In this document: piece by piece, positions 55,087 to 63,938 of the stretch
Position numbering within the stretch: the first letter of the stretch is position 1
Layout of the letters: the number at the start of each line of letters is the position of its first letter
Origin: Thiomicrospira pelophila DSM 1534
Lineage (GTDB): Bacteria > Pseudomonadota > Gammaproteobacteria > Thiomicrospirales > Thiomicrospiraceae
DNA length: 64,000 nt
Assembly: GCF_000711195.1 (NCBI RefSeq)
Contig: NZ_JOMR01000001.1
Location: forward strand, 1,178,001-1,242,000
Direction of reading: 5' to 3'
Position numbers and translations under genes: made by a program
Notes under the pieces: model-generated
The model's database searches: none
Told to the model about the DNA's origin: nothing
Seen by the model: the letters and a program-made list of their open reading frames with translations, nothing else

Positions 55087-56601
55087 TTAGCCGACTTTCT
55101 TTTGCACCCACAACAACGAATCTAAGCGACCATCGGCAAACAATTGATATCCTTGTAAATGGCGTTGCGTCACCGCATATTGGTTTTCATACCAAAGAGG
55201 TAAAATCGGTAAAGTCTGTTGTAAATGTGCCTGTAATTGTTGATAAAGAGCCGCCTGCTCCTCAACCGAATCGGCTTGCACAGCTTGCTGAATTATTTGA
55301 TCAGCTTGCTCGCTTCGATAGCGACCCCGGTTTGCACCATTAGGCGGAATCGCATCGCTGGCAAATACATATTGGAAAATGTCTGGGCTTTTAATGCCCA
55401 CCCAAGCCAAGCCAAACATTTGAAAGCGACCTTGTACGATATCGCTATAAAACGTGCCCCAATCGTAGCTTTGAATTTGCAAATCAATGCCTACGCGTTT
55501 TAATTGCGCTTGATATAAGGTCGCCAGCCGAATGCGAGTTGGATCACTTGAGGTTTTATAACTCAAAACCAGTGGCTTACCCTCATCTTTACCCAGATAA
55601 TCCACCTGCGCGATCAAGGCACGCGCTTTATCCAGGTTATGCGGCCAGCCACTTAACTCAGAATTACCCGCCCAATGTTCTGGTACTAGTAAACCACCAG
55701 CTAAACGAGCTTGGCCGTTAAAAATGGCCTCAATAATTTGCTGTCGGTCAATCGTATAAGCAATCGCTTCTCGCAAAGCGGCTTGGCTAAGCAATGGATC
55801 ATCAAAGTTAAAACCTATATAGGAATAACTGGTGCCCTTTTGCCAAGTTACCACCAGGCCTGGTTGTGATTCGCAATAGTTTACTAGCTCGGGAGATAAA
55901 TCATTTTGTAGGCAATCCAGTTCGCCCTTTTGGAGTTTAAGCACCCGAACCATCGCGTCTTTTACCACAATAAAATGCAATTCAACTTGATCAGGACGGC
56001 GTAAAACCAGGCGTTGTTCATTCATTTCAATAAACTCAGCTTGCCCCGAACCAAACGGACGATCGGTAAAGTCATGCCCCGCTTCAATCAGGTCTTTTGG
56101 CAAAATACCCAAAGTAAGACGCCCCACAAACAAAGAATCCGGTTCGCTTAGATGAAACTCGAGTGTTTTATCATTAATTACATCAATACGTGCAATATGT
56201 TTAAGTGGCCCACGATGTGGTGATCCAAACGAAACCTCTAACATACTCTGATAAGTAGCCGCGACATCCTCAGCATTCAGAGGCTTGCCATGTTTAAATA
56301 CGGATTCTTCGCGTAAGGTAAAACGATAATGTTGAGTAGAAAGTTGCTGCCAATCGGCCAGATCCGGCACCGGTTCAGAACGCTCATTAAAATCAATTAG
56401 CTGACGATACAGCAATCGGTTCACACGACTTGATAAGGCATCGGTTGCGCGCCTAGGATCAAGCATTCGTGGGCGCGTGGTAACACCCACTAGTATTTGA
56501 TTCGCCTGGCTTGGTCGCTCACAACCACTTAAAAAGGGTGAAACCGCCAGCAAGCCAAGACTGCTTTTTAACAGGCTTCGGCGTTTAATCGGATTTGGCA
56601 T
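55087..56601 (-). CDS. Peptide-type ABC transporter substrate-binding lipoprotein
   Basis: The 504-residue protein is of the SBP-bac-5 family: PRMLDPRRATDALSSRV at the start of the mature part, FTLREESVFKHGKPLNAEDV, and a C-terminal LPILPLWYENQYAVT. The signal peptide has twin arginines (KRRSLLKSS) and a lipobox LSGC near residue 26, so it is probably a membrane-anchored lipoprotein. Members bind peptides, nickel or other ligands for DppBCDF-like permeases; no permease genes are beside it. It follows the TolC-like gene by one base. A palindrome (55853-55864) encodes PGLV. Confidence 0.85.
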   Translation of the reverse strand: MPNPIKRRSLLKSSLGLLAVSPFLSGCERPSQANQILVGVTTRPRMLDPRRATDALSSRVNRLLYRQLIDFNERSEPVPDLADWQQLSTQHYRFTLREESVFKHGKPLNAEDVAATYQSMLEVSFGSPHRGPLKHIARIDVINDKTLEFHLSEPDSLFVGRLTLGILPKDLIEAGHDFTDRPFGSGQAEFIEMNEQRLVLRRPDQVELHFIVVKDAMVRVLKLQKGELDCLQNDLSPELVNYCESQPGLVVTWQKGTSYSYIGFNFDDPLLSQAALREAIAYTIDRQQIIEAIFNGQARLAGGLLVPEHWAGNSELSGWPHNLDKARALIAQVDYLGKDEGKPLVLSYKTSSDPTRIRLATLYQAQLKRVGIDLQIQSYDWGTFYSDIVQGRFQMFGLAWVGIKSPDIFQYVFASDAIPPNGANRGRYRSEQADQIIQQAVQADSVEEQAALYQQLQAHLQQTLPILPLWYENQYAVTQRHLQGYQLFADGRLDSLLWVQKKVG

Positions 56602-56602
56602 A

Positions 56603-57928
56603 TTAACTTGGGTTACTCAATAACTGGTCAATTTCACGCAAGTGATCAACATTTAGTTCACCTAAGGTATTTTGCAAACGCAACTGAGTTAACAGCAAGT
56701 TATGTAAGGCTTCGGCTAAGTTGCTTTGTGCATCGAATAGGTTCGCCCGAGCGGTAACCACATCAATTAAATTGCGCAATCCCACTCGATAACCCTCTTC
56801 TGCTGCTTCAACAAAGGCTTCACTTGATTTAACGGCTTCACGTAAGGCGGCCACTAACGAATAGCCGCGCTGTAAGTTTTGAGCTTGTACACGCGCATCC
56901 AAGCGCGCTTGCTCACGCGCATCACGCACGGATATATTAGCCGCTTGGCTATTAAAACGCGCTTCTGATACTTGTGAACTGGTTGCGCCGCCCCGGTATA
57001 AAGGGACATTCAAAGTAATACCGACTGAGGTGTTTTGGTTATCCAAACGCGTCGTAAAACCGGTTGTATTATAACCAGAATAGCTTGTATCACTGACCTG
57101 CGCATTCAAGGATACATTAAACCAATGACCGGATTTTTGCGCTTCAACTTCTTCCGACGCAACCAAATAATCTTGCTGCGCTAAACGCACCTGCAGGTTA
57201 TCAACTTCGGCTTTAAGTTCTAACGCGGTTTTGTCCATGTTTAACTTGGGCAAGGCCACATCCAACACCAATTGCTTGATTTGTCTAACCGGTTTACCGG
57301 TGAGTTTAGTCATGGCCTCATAGGCGCTATCTAGGGTGTTTTCGGCATTAATACGCGTCGAGATTGATAAGTCATAGGCTGAGCGCGCTTGCAGTACATC
57401 GGTACGACTGGCTAAGCCGACATCGGATGAAGCTTGCGCTTTTTCCCACTGAATTTTGTCCGCTTCTTGCTTAGAGGTCGCCAAAGCTAGATTTTGCTCA
57501 GCCAGCAATACATCAAAATACACGCTAGAAACGCGTTCTATTAAACTTTGCTGAGCTAAACGATAAGTGATTTCTGATGATTCCAACTGGTATTTGGCTT
57601 GGTCGTAGCGACTAAAGGCTTCGCGATTAAATAAAGGTTGCTCTAAACTAACCGATAAAATCTGATCACTTCCTGTGTTTCTATCCGAATTACTTTCATT
57701 TTGTTGCAGGGTGGCACGTGCATCAATTTTGGGTAAAAGTAAGCTTCTGGCTTGCGTCATGACTTCGCGCTCAGCGTCATAACGCGCTCGAGCTTGCGCC
57801 AATTGCGCATCATGCAATAACGCCATTTGGTAAATATCCACCAGGCCTGGTGCCGCCTGGCTCGGTAAAGAGGTGAGTAAACCCGCGCTCATCGCGCTGA
57901 TTAATGCCCAGTGTTTAACGCTTCTCAT
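56603..57928 (-). CDS. TolC-family outer membrane protein
   Basis: The 441-residue protein has a signal peptide (cleavage after SLPSQA, near residue 25), then two TolC-type helical repeats (YQMALLHDAQLAQARARYDAER and RLAQQDYLVASEEVEAQKSG) and beta-barrel strands (NVPLYRGGATSSQVSEAR). TolC trimers make the outer-membrane duct of type I secretion and efflux. No membrane-fusion gene is adjacent. It overlaps the CYTH gene by 14 bases. The mature N terminus (APGLVDIY) is encoded by a palindrome (57840-57851). Confidence 0.9.
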   Translation of the reverse strand: MRSVKHWALISAMSAGLLTSLPSQAAPGLVDIYQMALLHDAQLAQARARYDAEREVMTQARSLLLPKIDARATLQQNESNSDRNTGSDQILSVSLEQPLFNREAFSRYDQAKYQLESSEITYRLAQQSLIERVSSVYFDVLLAEQNLALATSKQEADKIQWEKAQASSDVGLASRTDVLQARSAYDLSISTRINAENTLDSAYEAMTKLTGKPVRQIKQLVLDVALPKLNMDKTALELKAEVDNLQVRLAQQDYLVASEEVEAQKSGHWFNVSLNAQVSDTSYSGYNTTGFTTRLDNQNTSVGITLNVPLYRGGATSSQVSEARFNSQAANISVRDAREQARLDARVQAQNLQRGYSLVAALREAVKSSEAFVEAAEEGYRVGLRNLIDVVTARANLFDAQSNLAEALHNLLLTQLRLQNTLGELNVDHLREIDQLLSNPS

Positions 57929-58412
57929 CGAGAGTCCATTCCTTGTAGGGGTGTTTGCTCAAACTAATGTTGTAATACTTTACGTCATGTGTCACTTCTG
58001 CGCCAGCCCAAGGCGGCAAGCTTAAAGATTGAGTTTCAGATTCGAGCTCAACTTCGGCCACCACTAACCCAGCATTATCACCAAAAAACTCATCAATCTC
58101 CCAAGTCATTCCTGCATGCTCAACCAAGTAACGAACTTTTTCAATAACTGGCCCAACTGACAGTTTTTTAAGCATTTTTTCCGCATCCGCCAACGGGATT
58201 GAATACTCATATTCATCCCGACTTAAACCAATTTCTAAGCTTTTGATATTGAGGTTTGCGACTTCACCTTCAATGCGGACTCGCACCGAACTTTTGCTTG
58301 AACTTTCCTCAATTTGATTCAGGTAGCCTTGTAAAAAACGGGTTTGCTTTTTAACCGATTGCCGCCATGTTTCATTAGCTAATAAAAATTTACGTTCTAT
58401 TTCTCGCGCCAT
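57915..58412 (-). CDS. CYTH-domain protein (triphosphate tunnel enzyme)
   Basis: The 165-residue protein starts with the CYTH signature EIERKFLL (residues 4-11), then FLQGYLN, SSVRVRIEG, and WEIDEFFG with VVAEVELES, the charged residues lining the tunnel. Such small bacterial CYTH proteins are often inorganic triphosphatases. The true substrate here is not known. It overlaps the TolC-like gene and follows the exonuclease by 7 bases. Confidence 0.88.
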   Translation of the reverse strand: MAREIERKFLLANETWRQSVKKQTRFLQGYLNQIEESSSKSSVRVRIEGEVANLNIKSLEIGLSRDEYEYSIPLADAEKMLKKLSVGPVIEKVRYLVEHAGMTWEIDEFFGDNAGLVVAEVELESETQSLSLPPWAGAEVTHDVKYYNISLSKHPYKEWTLDEKR

Positions 58413-58419
58413 GTTTATC

Positions 58420-59214
58420 CTAATTATCGCTATTTAAACCCAACCAGGCCTGGTGGTAGGCCTGCCAATGGGGCTGATTGGGGTTAAGTAAAACTTGCGC
58501 TAACTCATCGCAGGCTTGTTGGTATTGGCTAGGCGTAAACCAGCCTCGCATCAATTGAAAACGCAAATACACCAGGTAGGTGTTAATCACGTCTAACTCG
58601 CAATAGTCCCGGATGCCTTTAATATCGCCAGCCAAATACTGATCCAATACGCCTGCGCCGCTCAGACCCATTTTGCCGGGCAAACCCAGCAACTGGGCAA
58701 TCTCATCCAATTTCGCCACCGCGCGAGGTTGATAACCCGCCATCACATCCATTAAATCAATGTGCGCAAACTGAAATCGACTGATGTAGTTATGCCATTT
58801 TCGATCTCGATCAAAATCACCCATATCCCAATAACTGCGGGCGCTGATACCATGTAATAAAGCGCGATAATGTAATACTGGCAAATCAAACCCGCCACCG
58901 TTCCAGGACACAAGCGTGGGTTTAAAACGTTCAATGCCTTCAAAAAAGCGTTCAATCAAAGTTTTTTCGTCGCTGTCGACATCACCTATTGACCAAATTT
59001 TAACCGAGTCGCCGGTTTTCATCACGGCGGATATGGCGACGATTTTGTGCAAAAAGTGTTTTTGAAACTCACCACCGCTTTCAATTCGACGTTTTAAATT
59101 AATCGCCTGCAAAGTATCTGCGTCCGACAAACCTTCCAAGTCAAACACGCGACGTGCGCCAGCAAGATCCGGTACGGTTTCAATATCAAAAATTAAAGCC
59201 GGTTGCATACTCAC
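58420..59214 (-). CDS. PolB-like 3'-5' exonuclease
   Basis: The 264-residue protein has DnaQ-type exonuclease motifs: ExoI IFDIETVPDLAG near residue 8, ExoII LVSWNGGGFDLPVLHYRA, and ExoIII RDYCELDVINTYLVYLR. It resembles the PF10108 predicted 3'-5' exonuclease related to DNA polymerase B. Its target is unknown. It overlaps cysM by four bases. The C terminus (YHQAWLGL) is encoded by a palindrome (58443-58454). Confidence 0.88.
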   Translation of the reverse strand: MSMQPALIFDIETVPDLAGARRVFDLEGLSDADTLQAINLKRRIESGGEFQKHFLHKIVAISAVMKTGDSVKIWSIGDVDSDEKTLIERFFEGIERFKPTLVSWNGGGFDLPVLHYRALLHGISARSYWDMGDFDRDRKWHNYISRFQFAHIDLMDVMAGYQPRAVAKLDEIAQLLGLPGKMGLSGAGVLDQYLAGDIKGIRDYCELDVINTYLVYLRFQLMRGWFTPSQYQQACDELAQVLLNPNQPHWQAYHQAWLGLNSDN

Positions 59215-60107
59215 TCCGCCGGAAACACATTGGTCGACAAATAACGATCGCCACGGTCACAAACAATGCTCACAATTAACGCGTTTTCAAGCTCGTTGGC
59301 AAGCTGCAGTGCCGCCGCGGTTGCGCCGCCAGAAGAAATGCCGGCAAAAATGCCTTCCTGGATGGCGAGTTGACGCGTGGTTTCTTCGGCCAGATTTTGT
59401 GGCATATCAATAATGCGGTCCACGCGTTTATCATCATAAATGTCAGGCAAATACTCTTTCGTCCAACGTCGAATACCCGGAATGGACGCGCCCTCAGTCG
59501 GCTGAACACCAACGATTTGAATATTTGGGTTTTGTTCTTTCAAATACATTGAGCAACCCATAATCGTGCCGGTTGTACCCATCGCACTAACAAAATGTGT
59601 CAGTTTGCCTTGAGTATCGCGCCAAATTTCAGGGCCGGTTGAATGATAATGTGCGAGCGGATTATCAGGGTTAGCAAACTGATTTAATACCCGCCCTTCG
59701 CCTCTGGCTTGCATCGCCAGCGCCATGTCGCGCGCACCTTCCATACCTTGAGCTTGGGTTACCAAAACCAATTTTGCGCCATAAGCGGCCATGGAGGCGC
59801 GGCGTTCAATACTCATATTATCCGGCATAATCAGAATCATTTTATAACCAAGCGTAGCCGCCGCCATCGCTAAGGCAATACCGGTATTACCACTGGTGGC
59901 CTCAATTAAGGTATCACCAGGCTTAATTTCAGCGCGTTTTTGGGCTTGTAAAATCATATTTAAAGCCGGACGATCTTTCACTGAACCCGCCGGATTATTA
60001 CCTTCGAGCTTCACCAATACCACCGAGCCGGTTGTCGGGTTCACCAAACGCTGCAATTGAACCAAAGGCGTGTTACCGACGGTGTCCATCAGAGTTTTAA
60101 ATGACAT
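59211..60107 (-). CDS. cysM: Cysteine synthase B
   Basis: The 298-residue protein is of the CysM type: VGNTPLVQLQRL, the PLP lysine in NNPAGSVKDRPALNMI, SGNTGIALAMAAATLGY and GTTGTIMG. CysM makes cysteine from O-acetylserine, also with thiosulfate as sulfur source, which would suit a sulfur-oxidising bacterium (inference). The ATG at 60107 with AGGAGC upstream is clearly better than the longer frame from 60131. Confidence 0.93.
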   Translation of the reverse strand: MSFKTLMDTVGNTPLVQLQRLVNPTTGSVVLVKLEGNNPAGSVKDRPALNMILQAQKRAEIKPGDTLIEATSGNTGIALAMAAATLGYKMILIMPDNMSIERRASMAAYGAKLVLVTQAQGMEGARDMALAMQARGEGRVLNQFANPDNPLAHYHSTGPEIWRDTQGKLTHFVSAMGTTGTIMGCSMYLKEQNPNIQIVGVQPTEGASIPGIRRWTKEYLPDIYDDKRVDRIIDMPQNLAEETTRQLAIQEGIFAGISSGGATAAALQLANELENALIVSIVCDRGDRYLSTNVFPAE

Positions 60108-60155
60108 GCTAGCTCCTATTAAACTGTCCAACGAATACGTTATTTTGTTGTGAAT

Positions 60156-61058
60156 TCACGATCCAGCCAACCACAAGCCCAAAGCCAGCAATAACGGCAT
60201 GAATAAATTCAGCATCACATTCCACTTTAAAGCCGGTTGTAACTGATCTAGGTCATCAAAATACTGGCTGACTTTAAAATACAAAGGCACAGCCAAAATC
60301 AGGCTTAAACCACCTAGTAACGCCCACAAAGGCAAATATTCTAACGCGACCAATAACAGAAGGGTTAAAAAAGCCGCTAATAAAAACCAACGAAATACTA
60401 ACGCACCGCGTTGCAGACCAGCTGAAATCAGCAAATTACGCCGCCCTACTTGCCGGTCGGCTTCTAGGTCTGGAAACTGATTGAGCAATAACAAGTTATT
60501 CACCAGAAAGAACGGAATCAAAGACACGCCAAACGCCAGCCAGCTGTATTCGCCCATCATCACAAAATAAGTGCCCATCACCATCAAAGGGCCAAAGCCT
60601 AAGCCGGGAGCAACCAAACATAACCAAGGCGAACGGGTTAGTTTAGGTGTATAACTCAGCACCACTAAAATCCCCAACAAACCCAGCGGTAATAATCCCC
60701 AGCCGCGCAAATAGATAAAAAACAAACCGATACTGATCACCACGCCCAGCATGATATAGCCTAAGGCCTCAACCCATTTGAGTGCTTGAGGCGTGTTTTG
60801 CAACGATCCACTGCCACCGCTGAAGGCGGTACGCTGGGTTAAGTTATCCAAACCTGAACGCGCATCATGCGCTTCGTTAAGCAAATTCACACTGGCATGG
60901 GCGGCCAATGCGCCCAACATAATCAAACTAAATAAGCCATTCGACCAATCAGCGCCTGCATACCAAGCTAAAGCGCCGCCCAAACAAACAACGGAAATGC
61001 TTAATAATAAAAATGGCGGCCGCATACTGCGGATAACGGCATTAAAAACTGAAGTCAT
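60156..61058 (-). CDS. MenA-like UbiA-family prenyltransferase
   Basis: The 300-residue protein has about nine membrane helices and two Asp-rich loops: NLLNEAHDARSGLDN (near residue 59) and NQFPDLEADRQVGRRNL (near residue 194), which bind magnesium and the prenyl diphosphate. The spacing and the GRRNL fit MenA and relatives more than UbiA. No other menaquinone gene is in the window, while ubiG shows ubiquinone synthesis. The acceptor is therefore unsure. Confidence 0.8.
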   Translation of the reverse strand: MTSVFNAVIRSMRPPFLLLSISVVCLGGALAWYAGADWSNGLFSLIMLGALAAHASVNLLNEAHDARSGLDNLTQRTAFSGGSGSLQNTPQALKWVEALGYIMLGVVISIGLFFIYLRGWGLLPLGLLGILVVLSYTPKLTRSPWLCLVAPGLGFGPLMVMGTYFVMMGEYSWLAFGVSLIPFFLVNNLLLLNQFPDLEADRQVGRRNLLISAGLQRGALVFRWFLLAAFLTLLLLVALEYLPLWALLGGLSLILAVPLYFKVSQYFDDLDQLQPALKWNVMLNLFMPLLLALGLWLAGS

Positions 61059-61087
61059 ATAAAATCAAATATTCCTATTTAACCAGC

Positions 61088-61099
61088 ACCAGGCCTGGT
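61088..61099. repeat. ACCAGGCCTGGT iterated palindrome (intergenic)
   Basis: Full palindrome in the 55-base gap between the prenyltransferase gene and the secreted protein gene; it could also form a small hairpin after the upstream stop. Confidence 0.95.
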
Positions 61100-61113
61100 G
61101 ATTCACTTGTGTT

Positions 61114-61920
61114 TTATTCAACTGCATATTTTGCTACGCGCTTAGCCCAGCCGGGCATCCAACGTTGTTCATTACGTTCAATCGGCGCATTCTTTACGCG
61201 CTGTCTTAAGACTGTTTCTGCCGCCTGAGCATAATCTTGCAGCGCTAATTTTGGGTTTGATGTAGACGGCATGATTTGTAAAACTTGTAACAAGCCCCAA
61301 CCTTGGTTTTGATAGCGTTCAGCTGGATGATCGCCGAAGCCTTTAAAATTGGCGTAATCAATTAAGGCGAAATAGCCGGCTCGGGTTTGGCTTAGGGTTT
61401 GAACTTTGGCGCGAATTTTAACAGATTGTTCTTTTGGTAAGTCGCTTAATAAGCGCGCCATCCGTGCTTCAAAACGCTGCATAATGAACGCGGTTTGTTG
61501 GGGCTTGGTTTTAACTAACCATTCACGTAAGGTCTGCATGTCTTCCGACCACCATGCCTGGTCAAACTCGGCTTTATCCACCCATGGAGCATGGCGCTGT
61601 TGAATCCATTTTGGCGCTGACACGCTTTGCGAAACAAACGCGACCATCTCGACAAAAGTCGATTCAAAAGGCACTTCAACATGCTTTGGAATCCAAATAA
61701 AATGTCCTATTCCAAAAGACGGAAATTCTTCGTTCGGACTCCAAAAAGTCAGGTTTTCTACTTTACCAGCCGTTTCATTTTGAAAGATTTTTTCGCCGAT
61801 CCAAGCCCTATCCGATGCTGATAAATCAGAAGATAAAACTAAACTAGATGCCTGAGGGCTAATCATTAAAAAGGTATAAATAACAAAAACTAAAGAAATG
61901 AATTTAAACATGAATGTCAT
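61114..61920 (-). CDS. Secreted protein of unknown function
   Basis: The 268-residue protein has a signal peptide (cleavage near residue 25, after SPQAS). The mature part includes IGEKIFQNETAGKVENLTFW and FPSFGIGHFIWIPK, a pattern I associate with a family of uncharacterised periplasmic proteins; a lysozyme-like role could be imagined from the Glu and GIGH segment but is not shown. It overlaps the next upstream gene by 17 bases. A near-palindrome with one change (ACCATGCCTGGT) gives DQAW here too. Confidence 0.65.
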   Translation of the reverse strand: MTFMFKFISLVFVIYTFLMISPQASSLVLSSDLSASDRAWIGEKIFQNETAGKVENLTFWSPNEEFPSFGIGHFIWIPKHVEVPFESTFVEMVAFVSQSVSAPKWIQQRHAPWVDKAEFDQAWWSEDMQTLREWLVKTKPQQTAFIMQRFEARMARLLSDLPKEQSVKIRAKVQTLSQTRAGYFALIDYANFKGFGDHPAERYQNQGWGLLQVLQIMPSTSNPKLALQDYAQAAETVLRQRVKNAPIERNEQRWMPGWAKRVAKYAVE

Positions 61921-62716
61921 ATTTTATTTGGGTATTCGGACGTAGTGCTACCACGCCTTCATACACTGATCGGATAAATAACGCCAACGCCATAAAAGGC
62001 ACAATGGAGGTGGTTAATAACAAGGTCACGGCGACTAACCATGGACTGAAGCCATCAATTTGGGCTAAGGCCAAAATATTGTGCTCGATGTACATAGCGG
62101 TACGTGCGATATGTTGAAACAGTATTTCAGAATGATTCACACTAGCGCGCACAAATTCGAGCAGTTCAACGCTCATGGGTTCAAAACGCATTGGTGGCCA
62201 ACGCATATTAACCGTGAGTTGCATCACCAACATATAAAGCGCTCCAATCAACACGCTGATATAGGCACGGCTAAAATCATGAATCGCGGTTTTAACGTAA
62301 CGCTGAAATGTCAATTTAATCATCAGCAAGGTCACAATCGTCAAACCCGATAATAGAATCCATGCAGTGGGATAACCCGAAGCGGTATAGACAAGCACCA
62401 TCGCACTAATCGTCAAAATACCTGCCAATAATAAGGCAATCACTAGACTGCTTAATCGCGCCTCAATTACCCAACGCACCCAAGGATGATCGGTAATGAC
62501 GCTGGCTAAATATAAATTAAGTTGGCGCGTGGCACGATAGACAGTGATAAAAATCGCCAGCAAAAATACCCCACCAAATAGCGGCAAATGCCAGTTTTGC
62601 AACCAAGGCTCAGTATATTTAAACCCCAGTAACCAGCTGCCACCTATTAACAAAGTTAGCAGCAGGCTCGTGCTTTTAGGATAACGATCAAACCAGTTTG
62701 TCACAGATTTAATCAT
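61904..62716 (-). CDS. Hypothetical polytopic membrane protein
   Basis: I do not recognise this 270-residue protein. It has about six hydrophobic helices, with a periplasmic loop of about 50 residues (around 165-220) before the last helices. It overlaps the secreted protein gene by 17 bases and begins 2 bases after the small coiled-coil membrane protein, so the three form one unit. Confidence 0.7.
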   Translation of the reverse strand: MIKSVTNWFDRYPKSTSLLLTLLIGGSWLLGFKYTEPWLQNWHLPLFGGVFLLAIFITVYRATRQLNLYLASVITDHPWVRWVIEARLSSLVIALLLAGILTISAMVLVYTASGYPTAWILLSGLTIVTLLMIKLTFQRYVKTAIHDFSRAYISVLIGALYMLVMQLTVNMRWPPMRFEPMSVELLEFVRASVNHSEILFQHIARTAMYIEHNILALAQIDGFSPWLVAVTLLLTTSIVPFMALALFIRSVYEGVVALRPNTQIKYDIHV

Positions 62717-62718
62717 AA

Positions 62719-62949
62719 TTACTCATAAAGCCGATTCATTTTAGATGCATCATGCTTGGCGAGCGCTTCTTTTAAGCGTTCTTGTTCAAGCTGACTCAGG
62801 GCCAATTCGGCCTGCAAGTCTTCAACCTGTTGACTCAACGCCTGATTGGTTTCTCTTAGCTCTTGAAGTTGAATTAAATCCGGCCCATAGGCATACATAA
62901 CCAAAGCCAGCAATGCAACAAACAATGCAAAAAACGCGACTTTTAACAT
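62719..62949 (-). CDS. Small membrane-anchored coiled-coil protein
   Basis: The 76-residue protein has one membrane helix (about 2-22) and then a leucine/glutamine coiled coil (LQELRETNQALSQQVEDLQ) to the end. It resembles FtsB-like layout but lacks FtsB motifs. It begins the three-gene envelope unit. GGAGAT precedes the ATG. Confidence 0.65.
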   Translation of the reverse strand: MLKVAFFALFVALLALVMYAYGPDLIQLQELRETNQALSQQVEDLQAELALSQLEQERLKEALAKHDASKMNRLYE

Positions 62950-63033
62950 CTCAATCTCCTAAAAGTTGAATTAAAAACAAATCACAGGTTTCGATTGATA
63001 GCACCAGGCCTAGTGGTCATCCAAAAATACAGT

Positions 63034-63867
63034 TTAACGCCCCCGACGAGTCGGTTTAATTGGTGCTTTTTTAGTTTGTTTGATCGCTACTTGACCGCGC
63101 AAATCAGGACGAACTTCGCCCGGTAAATCCACACTTTTAAGCAAAGTGTTAACCTGCATCCAGTTTAAAGCTTGGGTTTTACCACGACGCAAATTACGCG
63201 GCAAACTGAAATCGCCATAACGTGTACGCATTAAACGACTCACTTGAACCCCTTGCGATTCCCATAAACGACGCACTTCACGATAGCGCCCTTCTTTTAA
63301 CACCACTCGGTACCATTGATTTTGCGCATCTTCTTCTGAGGGTAAGCGAGACACCAGGTCAAATTTGGCCAAGCCGTCATCTAACATTACACCTTGACGC
63401 ACATTGGTGAGCATCTCCTCAGTAACCTCACCGAAAATACGCACCGCGTATTCGCGTTCAATTTCATAAGATGGGTGCATTAAACGGTTTGCTAATTCAC
63501 CATTATTGGTGACCAATAATAGTCCGCTGGTATTAATATCCAAACGGCCAATCGTAATCCAACGTCCATTTTTTATATGCGGTAGTTGGTCAAAAATCGT
63601 ATCGCGAGCTTTTTCATCCGAGCGTGTGCAAACCAAGCCTTCGGGTTTGTGATAAAGCAGAACTTCGGTCGGCTGTTTAACCAAACGCGTCGATTTAACA
63701 CTGTTACCACGCACTTGAATTTTATCGGTTTCTGTCGCGCGATCACCTAATTTGGCTGTGCGGCCATTTAATTGCACTTGGCCTTGTTCAATCATGCGCT
63801 CAATTTCACGACGCGAACCATAACCGCCACGTGCGAGAATTTTTTGAAGCTTTTCACCTGTAATCAT
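63034..63867 (-). CDS. rluB: 23S rRNA pseudouridine synthase RluB
   Basis: The 277-residue protein has an S4 domain (EKLQKILARGGYGSRREIERMI), the catalytic GRLDINTSGLLLVTNN with Asp near residue 104, and KEGRYREVRRLW, followed by a basic tail. RluB modifies U2605 in 23S rRNA. A near-palindrome with one change (CCAGGCCTAG) lies just after the stop at 63004. Confidence 0.93.
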   Translation of the reverse strand: MITGEKLQKILARGGYGSRREIERMIEQGQVQLNGRTAKLGDRATETDKIQVRGNSVKSTRLVKQPTEVLLYHKPEGLVCTRSDEKARDTIFDQLPHIKNGRWITIGRLDINTSGLLLVTNNGELANRLMHPSYEIEREYAVRIFGEVTEEMLTNVRQGVMLDDGLAKFDLVSRLPSEEDAQNQWYRVVLKEGRYREVRRLWESQGVQVSRLMRTRYGDFSLPRNLRRGKTQALNWMQVNTLLKSVDLPGEVRPDLRGQVAIKQTKKAPIKPTRRGR

Positions 63868-63938
63868 GACAACCTTTACGTATTTACTGAGTTTGTTATT
63901 AATGGATGGATTTTACCATTACACGAGCGGCGTGGAAT

